Below, one piece after another: positions 8,650 through 18,998 of a stretch of DNA of 64,000 nt. A program made the position numbers and the translations under genes. Under the pieces are notes generated by a model. It saw only the letters and a list, made by a program, of their open reading frames with translations. It was not told the origin of the DNA and searched no databases. The stretch is from assembly GCF_002834295.1 (NCBI RefSeq), contig NZ_PISP01000001.1, positions 1 through 64,000 on the forward strand, given 5' to 3'. The number at the start of each line of letters is the position of its first letter. Positions within the stretch are counted from its first letter, which is position 1. The DNA comes from Rhodohalobacter barkolensis (lineage in GTDB: Bacteria; Bacteroidota; Rhodothermia; Balneolales; Balneolaceae).

Positions 8650-10506
8650 ATGCGTCTTGGTACTAAATTATTATTGGGCTTTATCTCTATTGCACTACTG
8701 GTGTTGATTACCGGAAGTTTGTCGTACTATCTGAGTAATGCGGTAAAGAATGATCTGATTGAAACCAGTGAGTTAACCTCCCGTCAGCTTCAGTCTTTAA
8801 CTGAGATGACGTCAGATCTGCAAAATTCCCTACTTTATACGCGGAATTATCTCACAGAATATGATAAACGAATCAGAGGGGATCGTTCGCTCCCGGTTAC
8901 TGCACAGATACGGGAATCCCGCCGTATTGTAGAAAAGAGCCTGGATCAATTTGAATCTGACTTCAAGGAATTCAGGGAGTTTTCAACTAATAATTTCGGC
9001 AATACCGAAGATGATCCGTCATTTGAATCGGAAATCGATGGATTGGCTGATTCCCTTCAGGTATCATTTTCTTACTACAGTTCCCTCACGCGACAGATTA
9101 TCGATGTGGATCAAACCGACTTTGGAAATGAAATTTTCAACGTAACCGTTGAGCCATATTTCCGGAATACAGTACTCCCATATTTGATTGAGCTTAGGGG
9201 AATGTTTCACGACCGGGTCAATTTGCAGCTCGCTGAGCTTGAAAACAGGGCAAATACAACTATTCGGCAGGTCATTGTAATTACCATACTTGCTTTCCTG
9301 ATCGCAATTTTATTTACGTTTATTGTTTACCAATCTATTGCCAAACCCATACAGAAATTACAGCGAACGGCTGATGAGCTGGGTTCAGGAGATCTCTCGA
9401 AGCGGATTCATATTCAAACCAAAGATGAGCTGGCCGATTTAGCAAACTCATTTAATATGATGGCGGAGAACCTGAGCAAAAGCATGGTTTCCCGGAGTTA
9501 TATGAATAATATTATCCAGTCGATGGGAGATATGCTGGTTGTAACGGATAAAGAAAATCGGATTGAATTGATAAATCATGCGGTTTCACTAACCCTGAAC
9601 TATGATCCAAAGAAATTAAAAGGGAATAATTTCTTTGATCTTTTCAACGAGGATGACAGAACGGAAGTAGCTGAAACCTACGCCGAAACGAAATCTGATA
9701 ATCCTGTTGTGGATGAGTGGATTATGAATACCGGTACGGATCAAAAGATTCCTGTAGTTGTGACCCATACCGAAATTCAGGATCAAAATGGCGAGAGAAA
9801 GCATATCTATGTTGCCCGGGATGTGACAGAGCAGAAGGAGGCCGAAAAGCGGATCAGCGACTCTTTGAAGGAGAAAGATGTAATGCTATCGGAAATTCAT
9901 CATCGTGTAAAAAACAATCTGGCTGTCATTTCGGGGCTGCTTGAAATGCAGGTATGGAATACCGAAGATGAGTCGATTGCTGAAATATTACGCGATAGTC
10001 AGCTCAAAATTAAGTCGATGTCTTTGGTGCATGAGAAACTCTATCAGAATGAAAATTTTGCAAATATAGATATCGGCAATTATACGGAAGAATTGGTCAG
10101 TGAAATTCAGAAATCATATCAGTCGAAAAGAAAAAATATTGAAGCATTTTTTGACTGCGATTCCATCTCTGTTACGTTAAATCAGGCTATACCAATTTCA
10201 CTGCTTCTAAATGAGAGTATCGTAAATATATATAAACACGCGTTTACCTCGATGAATGAAGGTGTTATTTCCATCAGAATGAAAATGTTAAATGGAAATA
10301 TCGAAATCCGAATTTCTGATAACGGAATTGGTTTGCCGGATGGATTCGATAAGGAGACAGGCGGCTCAATGGGCCTTGTGTTAATTGACACACTTGCCAA
10401 ACAGCTGAATGGTACTTATCAGTTTCAAAATGGAGAAGAGTCAGGAACCGAGCTGTTGATCTCTTTCCCTAAAAATGATAAAAGCGGCGGCGGATTTGTG
10501 AAGTAG
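8650..10506 (+). CDS. Membrane sensor histidine kinase, HAMP-PAS-HisKA_2
   Basis: A 618-residue inner-membrane kinase. A transmembrane helix at about 7-27 is followed by a periplasmic helical sensor to about 205 and a second transmembrane helix at about 206-228. Then come a HAMP domain (IAKPIQKLQRTADELGSGDL), a PAS domain (about 285-395, ending ARDVTEQKEAEKR) and a HisKA_2 dimerisation block with EIHHRVKNNLAVISGLLEMQ (phospho-acceptor His near 417). The C-terminal ATPase domain has NESIVNIYKHAF (N box) and ISDNGIGLP (G1 box). The HisKA_2 type often signals to unlinked response regulators, and none is encoded here, so it is an orphan kinase. The bound ligand is unknown. It ends 35 nt from the convergent glpD. 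Confidence 0.9.
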   Translation: MRLGTKLLLGFISIALLVLITGSLSYYLSNAVKNDLIETSELTSRQLQSLTEMTSDLQNSLLYTRNYLTEYDKRIRGDRSLPVTAQIRESRRIVEKSLDQFESDFKEFREFSTNNFGNTEDDPSFESEIDGLADSLQVSFSYYSSLTRQIIDVDQTDFGNEIFNVTVEPYFRNTVLPYLIELRGMFHDRVNLQLAELENRANTTIRQVIVITILAFLIAILFTFIVYQSIAKPIQKLQRTADELGSGDLSKRIHIQTKDELADLANSFNMMAENLSKSMVSRSYMNNIIQSMGDMLVVTDKENRIELINHAVSLTLNYDPKKLKGNNFFDLFNEDDRTEVAETYAETKSDNPVVDEWIMNTGTDQKIPVVVTHTEIQDQNGERKHIYVARDVTEQKEAEKRISDSLKEKDVMLSEIHHRVKNNLAVISGLLEMQVWNTEDESIAEILRDSQLKIKSMSLVHEKLYQNENFANIDIGNYTEELVSEIQKSYQSKRKNIEAFFDCDSISVTLNQAIPISLLLNESIVNIYKHAFTSMNEGVISIRMKMLNGNIEIRISDNGIGLPDGFDKETGGSMGLVLIDTLAKQLNGTYQFQNGEESGTELLISFPKNDKSGGGFVK

Positions 10507-10514
10507 TTCCCGGG

Positions 10515-10536
10515 TGTAATTGTGAATTACATTTTC
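10515..10536. terminator. Short terminator hairpin between convergent genes
   Basis: TGTAATT (10515-10521), GTG loop, AATTACA (10525-10531), then TTTTC. It fills the 35 nt gap between the kinase stop and the glpD stop and could act for the plus strand. Confidence 0.5.
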
Positions 10537-10541
10537 TGAAC

Positions 10542-12101
10542 TTAAAGAATATAGGCTGATGCTACGGCTTCGTATGAAGCGACTTGCGTTTTTTGCCACT
10601 CCCTGCTTTTGTCCATTTCATTCCCCATAAGTTCTGCAACTTCAGGAGCCATTTCCACACTGGCTTTTGCATCCAGAAGTAAAGCTCGGGTTCGGCGGGC
10701 CAGAACGTCTTCTACCGTCATGGCCATTTCATTTCGTACTCCCCATATTACTTCAGCTTTCAGGTAAGGAAGTCGCTCATGAAGCGGTTCTCCAAGTTCA
10801 GGATTTTCTTTGATTAGCTTTTCAATTTCAATACGATCTGACCCATAGTGGTGCAACGGATCGGAGTGGTCGGTGTTCTTGAGCCATCCGTGGATCCGCA
10901 TATTTTCGGTCACACATTCATTGATGTTCAATCCGGCAATGGTGGCGGCCTGATCTACAGTATCCTGAGCCATTTTCCGATAGGTTGTCCATTTACCGCC
11001 TGTAATGGTAACCAATCCGCTGTTTGAAACGATGAGAGTATGGTCGCGGGATATGGAGGCGGTATCACTGCCGTCACCTCCTGCTTTAACAAGTGGGCGT
11101 AAACCGGCAAATACACTGCGAACATCTTCGCGGGTAGGGTCACCGGTCAAATATTGGGCCGCATGTTTTAAAATAAAGTCAATCTCTTCTTCCATTGCTT
11201 TCGGCTCAAGCTCAGGATTGTCAACGGGCGTGTCTGTTGTGCCTAATACGAGTTTCCCATTCCATGGAACGGCAAAAAGTACACGTCCGTCATCGGTATG
11301 CGGCACCATAATGGCCGATTCACCGGGTGAAAACTCACTGTCAATAACGATGTGTACGCCCTGACTTGGAGCAATTATCGGTTTCGCTTCAGGGTTGTCC
11401 ATCTTTAGAATGTTGTCGGTAAAAACGCCTGTAGCATTGATAACTACCCGTCCATTTATTTCATACTCTTCCCCGGTCAGCTGGTCTTTAAATGCAACAC
11501 CATCAACCATATTATTCGTTTTCAGGAGCTCCGTTACTTTACCGTAGTTAATGAGTGTAGCTCCATGCTCTGCTGCAGTTTGAACCAGATTGATTGCGAG
11601 TCTGGAGTCGTCAAACTGTCCATCGTAATAGATCACACCGCCACGGAGACCATTCTGCTCAAGTGTTGGAAGCTGCTCAATGGTCTTTTCCAGCGAGAGA
11701 TTCTTAGATGGCCCCAAACCAAGTTTTCCCGCTAGCATATCATAAACTTTCATGCCGATACCGTAAAAAGGCCCTTCCCACCAATCGTAGTTGGGTACGA
11801 TGAACGATTGATTACGAACCAGGTGAGGTGCATTTTGAATGAGAAGTCCACGTTCGCGTAAGGCCTCCAAAACCAAAGAAACATTTCCCTGCTGCAGGTA
11901 ACGGACACCACCATGAACCAGTTTAGTGGAACGGCTTGAGGTACCCTTTGCAAAGTCGTGCTGCTCTAAAAGCAGCGTGCTATACCCGCGTGAGGCCGCA
12001 TCAACAGCTGTTCCCAAACCTGTGGCTCCACCACCGATGATAATAAGATCGAAGTAGCCTTTTTTATTCTTAACAGCGTCGATCATTTCAGTTCTGATCA
12101 T
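10542..12101 (-). CDS. glpD: Aerobic glycerol-3-phosphate dehydrogenase
   Basis: A 519-residue FAD enzyme at the inner face of the membrane that oxidises sn-glycerol 3-phosphate to dihydroxyacetone phosphate and feeds quinones. The N-terminal Rossmann motif IIIGGGATGLGTAVDAASRG (about 20-40) binds FAD. The family signatures GTSSRSTKLVHGGVRYLQQG and ITGGKWTTYRKMA are both present, as is the C-terminal DAO_C domain with RNEMAMTVEDVLARRTR. Length is normal. The start is ATG; another ATG lies five codons later. No glpK or glpF is adjacent. It is divergent from the susC gene across 266 nt. Confidence 0.95.
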   Translation of the reverse strand: MIRTEMIDAVKNKKGYFDLIIIGGGATGLGTAVDAASRGYSTLLLEQHDFAKGTSSRSTKLVHGGVRYLQQGNVSLVLEALRERGLLIQNAPHLVRNQSFIVPNYDWWEGPFYGIGMKVYDMLAGKLGLGPSKNLSLEKTIEQLPTLEQNGLRGGVIYYDGQFDDSRLAINLVQTAAEHGATLINYGKVTELLKTNNMVDGVAFKDQLTGEEYEINGRVVINATGVFTDNILKMDNPEAKPIIAPSQGVHIVIDSEFSPGESAIMVPHTDDGRVLFAVPWNGKLVLGTTDTPVDNPELEPKAMEEEIDFILKHAAQYLTGDPTREDVRSVFAGLRPLVKAGGDGSDTASISRDHTLIVSNSGLVTITGGKWTTYRKMAQDTVDQAATIAGLNINECVTENMRIHGWLKNTDHSDPLHHYGSDRIEIEKLIKENPELGEPLHERLPYLKAEVIWGVRNEMAMTVEDVLARRTRALLLDAKASVEMAPEVAELMGNEMDKSREWQKTQVASYEAVASAYIL

Positions 12102-12261
12102 GGAATCGGGATTTGGTTTTCGTTGAAATTGATTGAAAATAATCTCTTATGGAATTACGTAATAACTGATCGAATTTTCCAATGATTTAAAAAATAAATC
12201 AGGAAAAAAATTATCAAAAATTCACTGTGAAATTAAAATGTAAAAAAAGCCAAAAATTGTT

Positions 12262-12296
12262 TGTTGTTTTATTCTGAATTAACTAATTAGGGTTTG
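12262..12296 (+). promoter_or_regulatory. Candidate promoter of the susCD operon
   Basis: A TTG-rich -33-like region (TTGTTG at 12261-12266) lies about 21 nt before TAGGGTTTG (12288-12296), which is one base longer than the Bacteroidota -7 consensus TAnnTTTG. The start codon of susC is 72 nt downstream. The match is imperfect, so this is only a candidate. Confidence 0.3.
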
Positions 12297-12367
12297 GCTT
12301 GTTTTCAAACGAGCTGGAATGACTAAAATAAACCTTCATAATTATACAAATCACTAACCCCTACTTT

Positions 12368-15322
12368 ATGAAAAATCAATACAAATCAACTCTTTTTATA
12401 GTGTTGTTCTTGTTTTTGTATTCGGGTAGTGCCTACGCTCAATTTACGGTGAATGGTACTATTGTAGATGCGGAAAGTAATGAACCACTATTTGGTGTTA
12501 CTGTCGTCGATGCTCAAACAGGTGATGGCGCTGCTACAAATATTAATGGTGAATTTTCACTCAATGTATCTGGTGAGTCAACAACCCTGAGAGTGACCTA
12601 TATCGGTTACATTACGCAGAATGTTGACGTAACTCGAAACGGTAACTCAGTAGTAGAAATTGAAATTGAACTCGAACCTGATATTTCCCGATTGGATGAA
12701 ATCGTTGTAACAGGTTTGGCTTCAAATGTTAAGAGAAGTAACCTTGGTAATTCAGTTGCTACAGTTTCCAGAAAGGAGCTTGCAGGAACTACAATCGGAC
12801 AATCGCTAGATAACTCTTTATCCGGTAAAATTCCGGGTGTAAATATAGTTGCAAACGGTGGTTCTCCCGGCGGTGGTAGCAACGTACAGCTAAGAGGAAT
12901 TTCAACATTAGGATCCGGTTCATCTCAGCCACTCTATATTATTGATGGCGTTTATGTGGATAATACAGTTATCTCAACCGGACGGTCTTCGGTTAGTGGT
13001 GCCGGTGGATCTAATCAGGATGATTCTGCAAGCCGTATTTCAGATTTGAATCCAGAAGATATTGAATCCATTGAGGTGCTTAAAGGTCCCTCCGCCGCTG
13101 CTATTTATGGTGGACGAGCCAATGCTGGAGTTATCATCATCACCACGAAAAGAGGACAAGCCGGTGAAACACGTGTTGGTATCAAACAAGATATAGGTTT
13201 TACCAGTGCCTTAAACCTGCTTGGCTTTGACGATTGGAGTGAAGATAAAATAGACTTGGTTTACAGTGGTCAAAGAGCTGAAGCTGAAAAGGCAATCTTC
13301 AGACAGAATGGAAATTTATTAGACTATGAGGAAGAGTTCTACGGTGAAACCGGCCTGTTGAGTAATACACAGATCAGTGCTTCCGGTGGAAATGAAAGAA
13401 CTCAGTTTTATGTGAGTGCAGGTGTACAATCGGAGGAAGGCATTATTAAAAATACCGGTTTTGATAGAAATAACATTCGTTTGAATCTGGATCACTCCAT
13501 AAACAATAATATTTCTGTTACATCGAACTCAAACTATATCAGAACAGATTCGGATCGAGGTTTTACGGGTAACCAAAATGGAACAGGTGGAAGTATCGGG
13601 TATAATATTGCATATGTTCCGAGTTATTTCGACCTCAGACCCGATGAAAACGGTCTCTATCCGAACAACCCATATTTTGCGGAGAATCCATATAACCTGC
13701 GCGATAATGCGGAAAATAATCAGTTAGTCAACCGTTTCTTACAGAGTGTTCGTCTGGATGCTAATCTTTATAGCAGTGACAACAGTTTTCTAAGATTTAA
13801 TACTCAGGTGGGTTTGGATTATCTGAATTCAAATTCAATAATTTACTTCCCGGAATCTTTTCAGTCACAACAGGCAAGTTCCACTCCCGGTGACGTTATT
13901 CACGGTAAGCAGGATAACTTCAACCTGAACATGCAGGCATTTCTGGTTTACAATGTTGATGTGAGTGATTTCAACTTCAATACACAGGTTGGATACACAC
14001 GCTTGTATGAGGAGTCTAACAGACTTCTGAACCGTGGCCGAGGTCTAGCGCCCGGACAAACAAATCTGAATCAGGCACAGGTTCAATCTGTATTTTCACA
14101 AGTGTTTCAGGAAGTTTCGGAAATTGGTTTAGTTGCTCAGGAAGAGATCAACTGGGACGATAAAATTATTGCATCACTGGGTGTTCGGTTTGATAAATCA
14201 ACACTTAATGCACAGCAAAATACATTCTATCCGTTTCCAAAAGCATCGTTAGCCGTAAATCTTACAAGCTTTGATTTCTGGAATGTAGATGAGATTGAAC
14301 TCTTTAAACTCCGTACAGCTTATGGAGAAACAGGAGGTAAAGCACAGTTTGGAAACACTTTTGAAGCATTGGGTGGTGTGAACATCGGTGGCGGACTCGG
14401 TTCAGTAATTTCAACTCGAGCTATTGATCCTGACCTGAAGCCTGAGACAGCCAGTGAGATTGAATTTGGTGCAGATATCAGTGCATTTCAAGGAAGAGTG
14501 GGTCTTGAAGCAACGTACTACATCAAAAATGTAAGAGACTTGATTCTTGACCTTACACCCGCATCCTCAACAGGTATTACAGCGATTGCTACAAATGCTG
14601 CAGAACTTGAAAACAAAGGTGTAGAGCTGGCACTGACAGCATCACCGTACAGAAGCAGTAACCTTTCTTGGATTACAAGGCTGATGTATTGGAGTAATGA
14701 TTCAGAAATCACACGACTGGATATTCCTTCTTACGATACCGGAGCTTTTGGACTATCGTTAGGACAGTATTTGATTCGCGAGGGTGAATCACCCACATCG
14801 ATTGTTGGGAATCCACAGGATCCTGATCTGACGTTTTACGGTGACGCACAGCCTGATTATCAGATGTCCTGGTATAATGAATTCTCATTCTTAGGTAATT
14901 TCGAATTTAGTTTCCTATTTCAGTATCAAAAAGGAGGAGATAACATCAACCTGACTAACTTTCTGCTAGATGGCGGTGGCAATACGCCAGACTGGAGTAA
15001 TGATGACGATGGTGATGGTACACCTAATGGTCTGGACAGAGGTCCATTTAATCCAAGTCAATTTGTGGAAGATGCTTCCTACATCAAACTGAGAGAAGTT
15101 GGTCTTTACTATACTCTTCCCGGTGAGGTTGTGTCAAACTTCTTCAACGCTCAGCGTATGCGTTTTGGCGTTTCAGGTCAAAACTTACTGTTATTTTCAG
15201 ATTACAGCAGTTACGATCCTGAAGTATCGAACTTTGGCGCGCAACCGGTTTCGCAATCTGTGGAAGTGACACCGTATCCAAGTGCAAGAAGAGTATTCTT
15301 CCATATTAATCTCGACTTTTAA
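12368..15322 (+). CDS. susC: SusC/RagA-family TonB-dependent outer-membrane transporter
   Basis: A 984-residue outer-membrane receptor of the SusC/RagA type that imports oligosaccharides or peptides together with its SusD lipoprotein. A signal peptide (1-24, ending AYAQ) is followed by a carboxypeptidase-regulatory-like domain (about 28-110), a TonB-box-like LDEIVVTG (near 113), and the plug domain with SLSGKIPGVNI, PLYIIDGVYV and LKGPSAAAIYGGRANAGVI. The rest is a beta barrel ending in FHINLDF with a terminal Phe. No ECF sigma or anti-sigma gene is adjacent. It is followed after 2 nt by susD. A secreted peptidase gene next to the pair suggests peptide uptake, as in RagAB, but the substrate is inference. 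Confidence 0.94.
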   Translation: MKNQYKSTLFIVLFLFLYSGSAYAQFTVNGTIVDAESNEPLFGVTVVDAQTGDGAATNINGEFSLNVSGESTTLRVTYIGYITQNVDVTRNGNSVVEIEIELEPDISRLDEIVVTGLASNVKRSNLGNSVATVSRKELAGTTIGQSLDNSLSGKIPGVNIVANGGSPGGGSNVQLRGISTLGSGSSQPLYIIDGVYVDNTVISTGRSSVSGAGGSNQDDSASRISDLNPEDIESIEVLKGPSAAAIYGGRANAGVIIITTKRGQAGETRVGIKQDIGFTSALNLLGFDDWSEDKIDLVYSGQRAEAEKAIFRQNGNLLDYEEEFYGETGLLSNTQISASGGNERTQFYVSAGVQSEEGIIKNTGFDRNNIRLNLDHSINNNISVTSNSNYIRTDSDRGFTGNQNGTGGSIGYNIAYVPSYFDLRPDENGLYPNNPYFAENPYNLRDNAENNQLVNRFLQSVRLDANLYSSDNSFLRFNTQVGLDYLNSNSIIYFPESFQSQQASSTPGDVIHGKQDNFNLNMQAFLVYNVDVSDFNFNTQVGYTRLYEESNRLLNRGRGLAPGQTNLNQAQVQSVFSQVFQEVSEIGLVAQEEINWDDKIIASLGVRFDKSTLNAQQNTFYPFPKASLAVNLTSFDFWNVDEIELFKLRTAYGETGGKAQFGNTFEALGGVNIGGGLGSVISTRAIDPDLKPETASEIEFGADISAFQGRVGLEATYYIKNVRDLILDLTPASSTGITAIATNAAELENKGVELALTASPYRSSNLSWITRLMYWSNDSEITRLDIPSYDTGAFGLSLGQYLIREGESPTSIVGNPQDPDLTFYGDAQPDYQMSWYNEFSFLGNFEFSFLFQYQKGGDNINLTNFLLDGGGNTPDWSNDDDGDGTPNGLDRGPFNPSQFVEDASYIKLREVGLYYTLPGEVVSNFFNAQRMRFGVSGQNLLLFSDYSSYDPEVSNFGAQPVSQSVEVTPYPSARRVFFHINLDF

Positions 15323-15324
15323 GA

Positions 15325-16707
15325 ATGACTACTATGTTAAAAACAAAACACTACTTAACGACGATTTCTATAGTACTGTTGTCATTTTTAATGGCTACAG
15401 GATGTGATTTGCTTGATGTGGAGGAGGTTATTGACCCCAATAATCCGTCTTCAGCCGGCGTGTTAAATGATGCGACTCGCGGTGAATTACAAAATATGGT
15501 TACCGGTCTTGAAAGCCGGCATCGAGGATATGTGGCAAACACCACACAGCTCTTTGGGTCATTCGGCCGCGAAACATGGAACTTCTTTGCTTCTGATCCG
15601 AGATTCACCATTGACTGGTTGGGACAGGAAACCATAACAGAGCCGTATCCAAACTTCTTTTCCTCAGGAGGGACATATAACACACCCTATCAGGCAATTA
15701 AGCAGGCTAACCTGCTAATAGGAGCGGTGGAGAACACAACGACTGTGACTGAAGCCGAAGCAAATGCTTATCTCGGGTTAGCAAAGACGATTAAGGCATT
15801 TCAATATCTCATTCCGTTAAACGGACAGTACCAAAACGGAATTCGAATTGATGTGGCTGACCCTCTAAATCCGGGACCATTTTTAAGCTATGATGACGCA
15901 TTGGATGAAATCCTTGCGCTTCTGGATGAGGCCTACAATGATTTAGGTAATGCTCCTGCAGATTTACCTTTTAATCTAACGGATGGATTTGGTGAGTTTG
16001 AATCTACGGATGGGTTAAGACAGGTGAACCGTGCCATCAAAGCACGAGCTTCTATTTATGCTGAAGATTTTACCGGTGCTTTAGACGCGTTGGATGACTC
16101 ATTCATGGATTTAACTGCCGGTGAAGAGAGTATGAATCGCGGGGTGGCACATGTTTACGGAAATCCACCGGATTCATTCAACCCGCTGTTTTATCCTTTG
16201 GATGCAAATACAAATCAGATTATGGTTGTTCACCCATCCATGATTGAAGATGCGGAAGCCGGTGATTTGCGCGTTGAGAATAAATTCTTTGAGCGTACGA
16301 CTCCTGTTTCCAATTCAAATGTTCCCGAAGATGCAGAATACCAGGATGCTCGATTTGAGAGTAATACCTCACCAATCCCTTATTTACGCAATGAGGAGTT
16401 AATTCTGATCTATGCGGAAGCGTTGGCACAAAGAGGACAGGGCACCGATTTTGTGGATGCTACAGCCGCAATTAATCTGATTCGAGAGACATGGGATTTA
16501 ACCCCGGTTGCTCTGGCTACCTCGGATGAGATCATTGATCAGGTTTTGTTTGAAAGAAGATATTCACTTTGGGCAGAGGGCGGTCATCGTTGGATTGATG
16601 CTCGTCGTTACGATCGGTTGGATGAAATTCCAAATCGATACGGAAGAGTATTTACTCAATTGGCTCGCCCAACAAGCGAAACCAACTGGGAGAACCAGAA
16701 CAATTAA
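15325..16707 (+). CDS. susD: SusD/RagB-family nutrient-binding lipoprotein
   Basis: A 460-residue surface lipoprotein that forms the lid over the SusC barrel and binds substrate. The signal peptide ends in a lipobox LMATGC with the lipidated Cys27. SusD features follow: an N-terminal helical TPR-like part starting NPNNPSSAGVL, and the typical C-terminal segment with YLRNEELILIYAEALAQRG, AAINLIRETW and VLFERRYSLWAEGGHRWIDARRY. Two ATGs lie three codons apart (15325 and 15334). The gene starts 2 nt after susC and ends before a strong terminator, so susC-susD form a two-gene operon. Confidence 0.93.
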   Translation: MTTMLKTKHYLTTISIVLLSFLMATGCDLLDVEEVIDPNNPSSAGVLNDATRGELQNMVTGLESRHRGYVANTTQLFGSFGRETWNFFASDPRFTIDWLGQETITEPYPNFFSSGGTYNTPYQAIKQANLLIGAVENTTTVTEAEANAYLGLAKTIKAFQYLIPLNGQYQNGIRIDVADPLNPGPFLSYDDALDEILALLDEAYNDLGNAPADLPFNLTDGFGEFESTDGLRQVNRAIKARASIYAEDFTGALDALDDSFMDLTAGEESMNRGVAHVYGNPPDSFNPLFYPLDANTNQIMVVHPSMIEDAEAGDLRVENKFFERTTPVSNSNVPEDAEYQDARFESNTSPIPYLRNEELILIYAEALAQRGQGTDFVDATAAINLIRETWDLTPVALATSDEIIDQVLFERRYSLWAEGGHRWIDARRYDRLDEIPNRYGRVFTQLARPTSETNWENQNN

Positions 16708-16788
16708 CTCAACCTATGTTTGGAACAGTCTGCTTGTAAGCATATAAAAGCAGACTGAGACGAGATCGAAGGATTAACAAAATCAAAA

Positions 16789-16825
16789 AAAGGCTCTGTG
16801 ATTAAGTTCACAGAGCCTTTTTTAT
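16789..16825 (+). terminator. Rho-independent terminator of susCD
   Basis: A perfect 12 bp stem: AAAGGCTCTGTG (16789-16800) and CACAGAGCCTTT (16809-16820) around an 8 nt loop, followed by a run of Ts. Confidence 0.92.
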
Positions 16826-16878
16826 ATCTTTAAACTTTCAAAACTTAGTAAAAAAAGGTGAGATTGAAGGCCTGAAAA

Positions 16879-16915
16879 TCCCCTCCTTTCAAAGGAGGGG
16901 AATAAGGGGTGGTTG
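16879..16915. repeat. Dispersed CCCCTCC palindrome, copy 1
   Basis: TCCCCTCCTTT, C, AAAGGAGGGGA (16879-16901) followed by ATAAGGGGTGG. The same plan of palindrome plus TTTAGGGGTG recurs at 37193-37219. It lies between the susCD terminator and the stop of the convergent peptidase gene. Such elements are common in intergenic DNA of this group; function unknown. Confidence 0.6.
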
Positions 16916-16927
16916 CATATAACTGAC

Positions 16928-18811
16928 TTAGTTCCGAATAATCGGTAACGTGATACTACTCGGGTACTCCTTCGAATGGTGAATGTTATTTGTTGCTGTT
17001 ACTCCTTCCGATTCATCATAGTTATTCCCACCGGTATTCAGGTTGCGATCAAACCGAGGAAAGTTGGAACTCGAAACTTCAATTCGAATTCGATGACCTT
17101 CCTTGAAATAGTTACTGGTCGACATGGGTGTCATGTTGACTTCATAAATATTTCCTTCTTCCATGAAGACCTCTTTCTCATAGCCTTCGCGATATCTGAC
17201 ACGCTGAATGGTTTCGTCAAGGTTATACGCGGTTCCATCCGGATAAACATCAATCAGCTTGATGGTTACATCCGTATCTTTAACATCTGAAGAGAGGTAT
17301 AGTTTGCTCTCGATAAAACCGCTCACTTCAATGCCTTCTTCCAGCGGTTCAGATGTGTAGACCAGAATATCATCCCGCAATTCCATCTCCTGCTGATCAA
17401 AAGCACCACCCTGCACGGCATTTCCGGTACAGCAGACATTACCGCCATAAGAGGGAACCGGCTCCATTGGATCGTAGACAAAAGAGTCAGGCTGATCCTG
17501 ATCAGGAGCTTCATCTTGAAGAGCACCGTCACCGTTTCTGGTGTTTGCACTACCGCCGCTGTTCAGGTAGAATGTGGTCATTTCTGCATTTGCGGGGGGC
17601 CATTGATCGGCAGTCTGCCACTCATTGGAACCCATCGTGTAGTATCGAACTCTCGGTAGCTCTTCAGTAATATTATTGTCTTCTCCTTTCATCCAAAAAT
17701 CGAACCAGTCGTAGATCATCTCCTCGTAGTTGAGGGTGGCATCTCCCACATTTCGTTCACCTACTACGGTCTCTTCTGTGGCTCTTGTATAAGAACAGTG
17801 AAGGGTAGGGGCAATAACCAGGTACTGGTTGTCGCGGATATCCGGGTCGGATGCGTTTTCCCTGACGTGATTAAAAAGAGCCAGGTTTGGACTCACACCT
17901 ACATCATACCAGGAAACGAACCAGAAGCTTGGAACTCCAAAATCCATGTCGTCGTGATACAGGCCGCTTTGATACCATTGGGGATCATTCGGTTTTCGGG
18001 TGATCATCTCTTCGTAAATCCCTTCCGGTCCGTTTACGTTTTTGATGATATCCTGAATGGGGAGATGACGTAAGCCTTCAGCCCAGTCAACCCGGGGATA
18101 GGTGGGAGCCATATCATAAAAACGCTGTAACCGTTGCAGGTCTTCCTGTGAAATACCGCGTGGAAGCTTGGGGGCCATGGGATCGTGCTGGGTAGAGTAG
18201 AGCCACGCTGTAAAGAGCATCTGTCCGGCACCGCCTCGGTACCAGTTGCCCTGCTCGTAAAACTCACCGACTCGCCCAACCCCGGCTCCATATCCCTGCG
18301 GAACCATAGCGGCGTGTGCGGGGTGATCCATGGCGGCCACAGCCATCTGCCATTCTGCTGTAGATGAACAGCCAAGCGTTCCGATATTCCCGTTGCTCCA
18401 CTCCTGGTCGGCCATCCAGGTAAACGCATCGTAACCGTCCGTTAGCGGAGTGCCGAGGATATCCCAGTCGCCCTCAGAGAAAAATCGTCCTCTTTCGTTC
18501 TGAACCACGTAAGCATATCCACGCTGTACAGCTTGAAGTGCAGAGTTCATCGTTCGTGTATTCAGTTCTCCGTTACGGTAAGAGTTAAAATTATAGGGAG
18601 TTCTGGAAAAGATGATCGGCACCGGTTCATCTGTTTTGGGCCGATAGATATCGGTTGCTAATCGCACTCCGTCAGACATCGGCATCATCACTTTTTGATC
18701 GATGATGGCGACCTCTTCGAGCTGCTCTAATATATTTTGATTCTGCCCATACGCGAAACTGACACATAATATCAGAAATGAGGAGAGCAGAATTGAAATT
18801 TTATATCTCAT
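16928..18811 (-). CDS. Secreted CocE/NonD-family hydrolase (X-Pro dipeptidyl-peptidase-like)
   Basis: A 627-residue periplasmic or secreted serine hydrolase of the CocE/NonD family. A signal peptide (1-22, ending AYGQ) is followed by the alpha/beta-hydrolase domain with [16 protein letters not shown] and the nucleophile Ser in [14 protein letters not shown]-terminal jelly-roll domain typical of X-Pro peptidases follows ([40 protein letters not shown]). Family members cut X-Pro dipeptides, glutaryl-7-ACA or esters; proline peptidase activity is the most likely guess. It converges with susCD, which fits peptide breakdown coupled to uptake. Confidence 0.88.
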   Translation of the reverse strand: MRYKISILLSSFLILCVSFAYGQNQNILEQLEEVAIIDQKVMMPMSDGVRLATDIYRPKTDEPVPIIFSRTPYNFNSYRNGELNTRTMNSALQAVQRGYAYVVQNERGRFFSEGDWDILGTPLTDGYDAFTWMADQEWSNGNIGTLGCSSTAEWQMAVAAMDHPAHAAMVPQGYGAGVGRVGEFYEQGNWYRGGAGQMLFTAWLYSTQHDPMAPKLPRGISQEDLQRLQRFYDMAPTYPRVDWAEGLRHLPIQDIIKNVNGPEGIYEEMITRKPNDPQWYQSGLYHDDMDFGVPSFWFVSWYDVGVSPNLALFNHVRENASDPDIRDNQYLVIAPTLHCSYTRATEETVVGERNVGDATLNYEEMIYDWFDFWMKGEDNNITEELPRVRYYTMGSNEWQTADQWPPANAEMTTFYLNSGGSANTRNGDGALQDEAPDQDQPDSFVYDPMEPVPSYGGNVCCTGNAVQGGAFDQQEMELRDDILVYTSEPLEEGIEVSGFIESKLYLSSDVKDTDVTIKLIDVYPDGTAYNLDETIQRVRYREGYEKEVFMEEGNIYEVNMTPMSTSNYFKEGHRIRIEVSSSNFPRFDRNLNTGGNNYDESEGVTATNNIHHSKEYPSSITLPIIRN

Positions 18812-18904
18812 AGTGGAAAGATTTGATTGATTGATAATACACTTAATGTATATGATTCGCAGTTGAGAATGAATCTGTATTAAAAAGAATGGATTAAAAC
18901 AAAA

Positions 18905-18994
18905 AACGCCGGACAGCTCTTACCGCTCGGCGTTTTTGTTTGAATATGTTTTACCTCAACCCTCCAAGGGTTCATAACCCTTGGAGGGTTTTAG
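18905..18994. repeat. Composite direct repeat, left copy
   Basis: Two hairpins in a fixed order. The first is AACGCCG with CGGCGTT (18905-18934). The second is a perfect 15 bp inverted repeat AACCCTCCAAGGGTT and AACCCTTGGAGGGTT with a CAT loop (18958-18990), ending in TTTAG. A diverged copy in the same orientation lies at 20004-20087. Here it follows the stop of the 18999-19268 minus-strand gene and may also terminate it. Confidence 0.75.
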
Positions 18995-18998
18995 ATGC

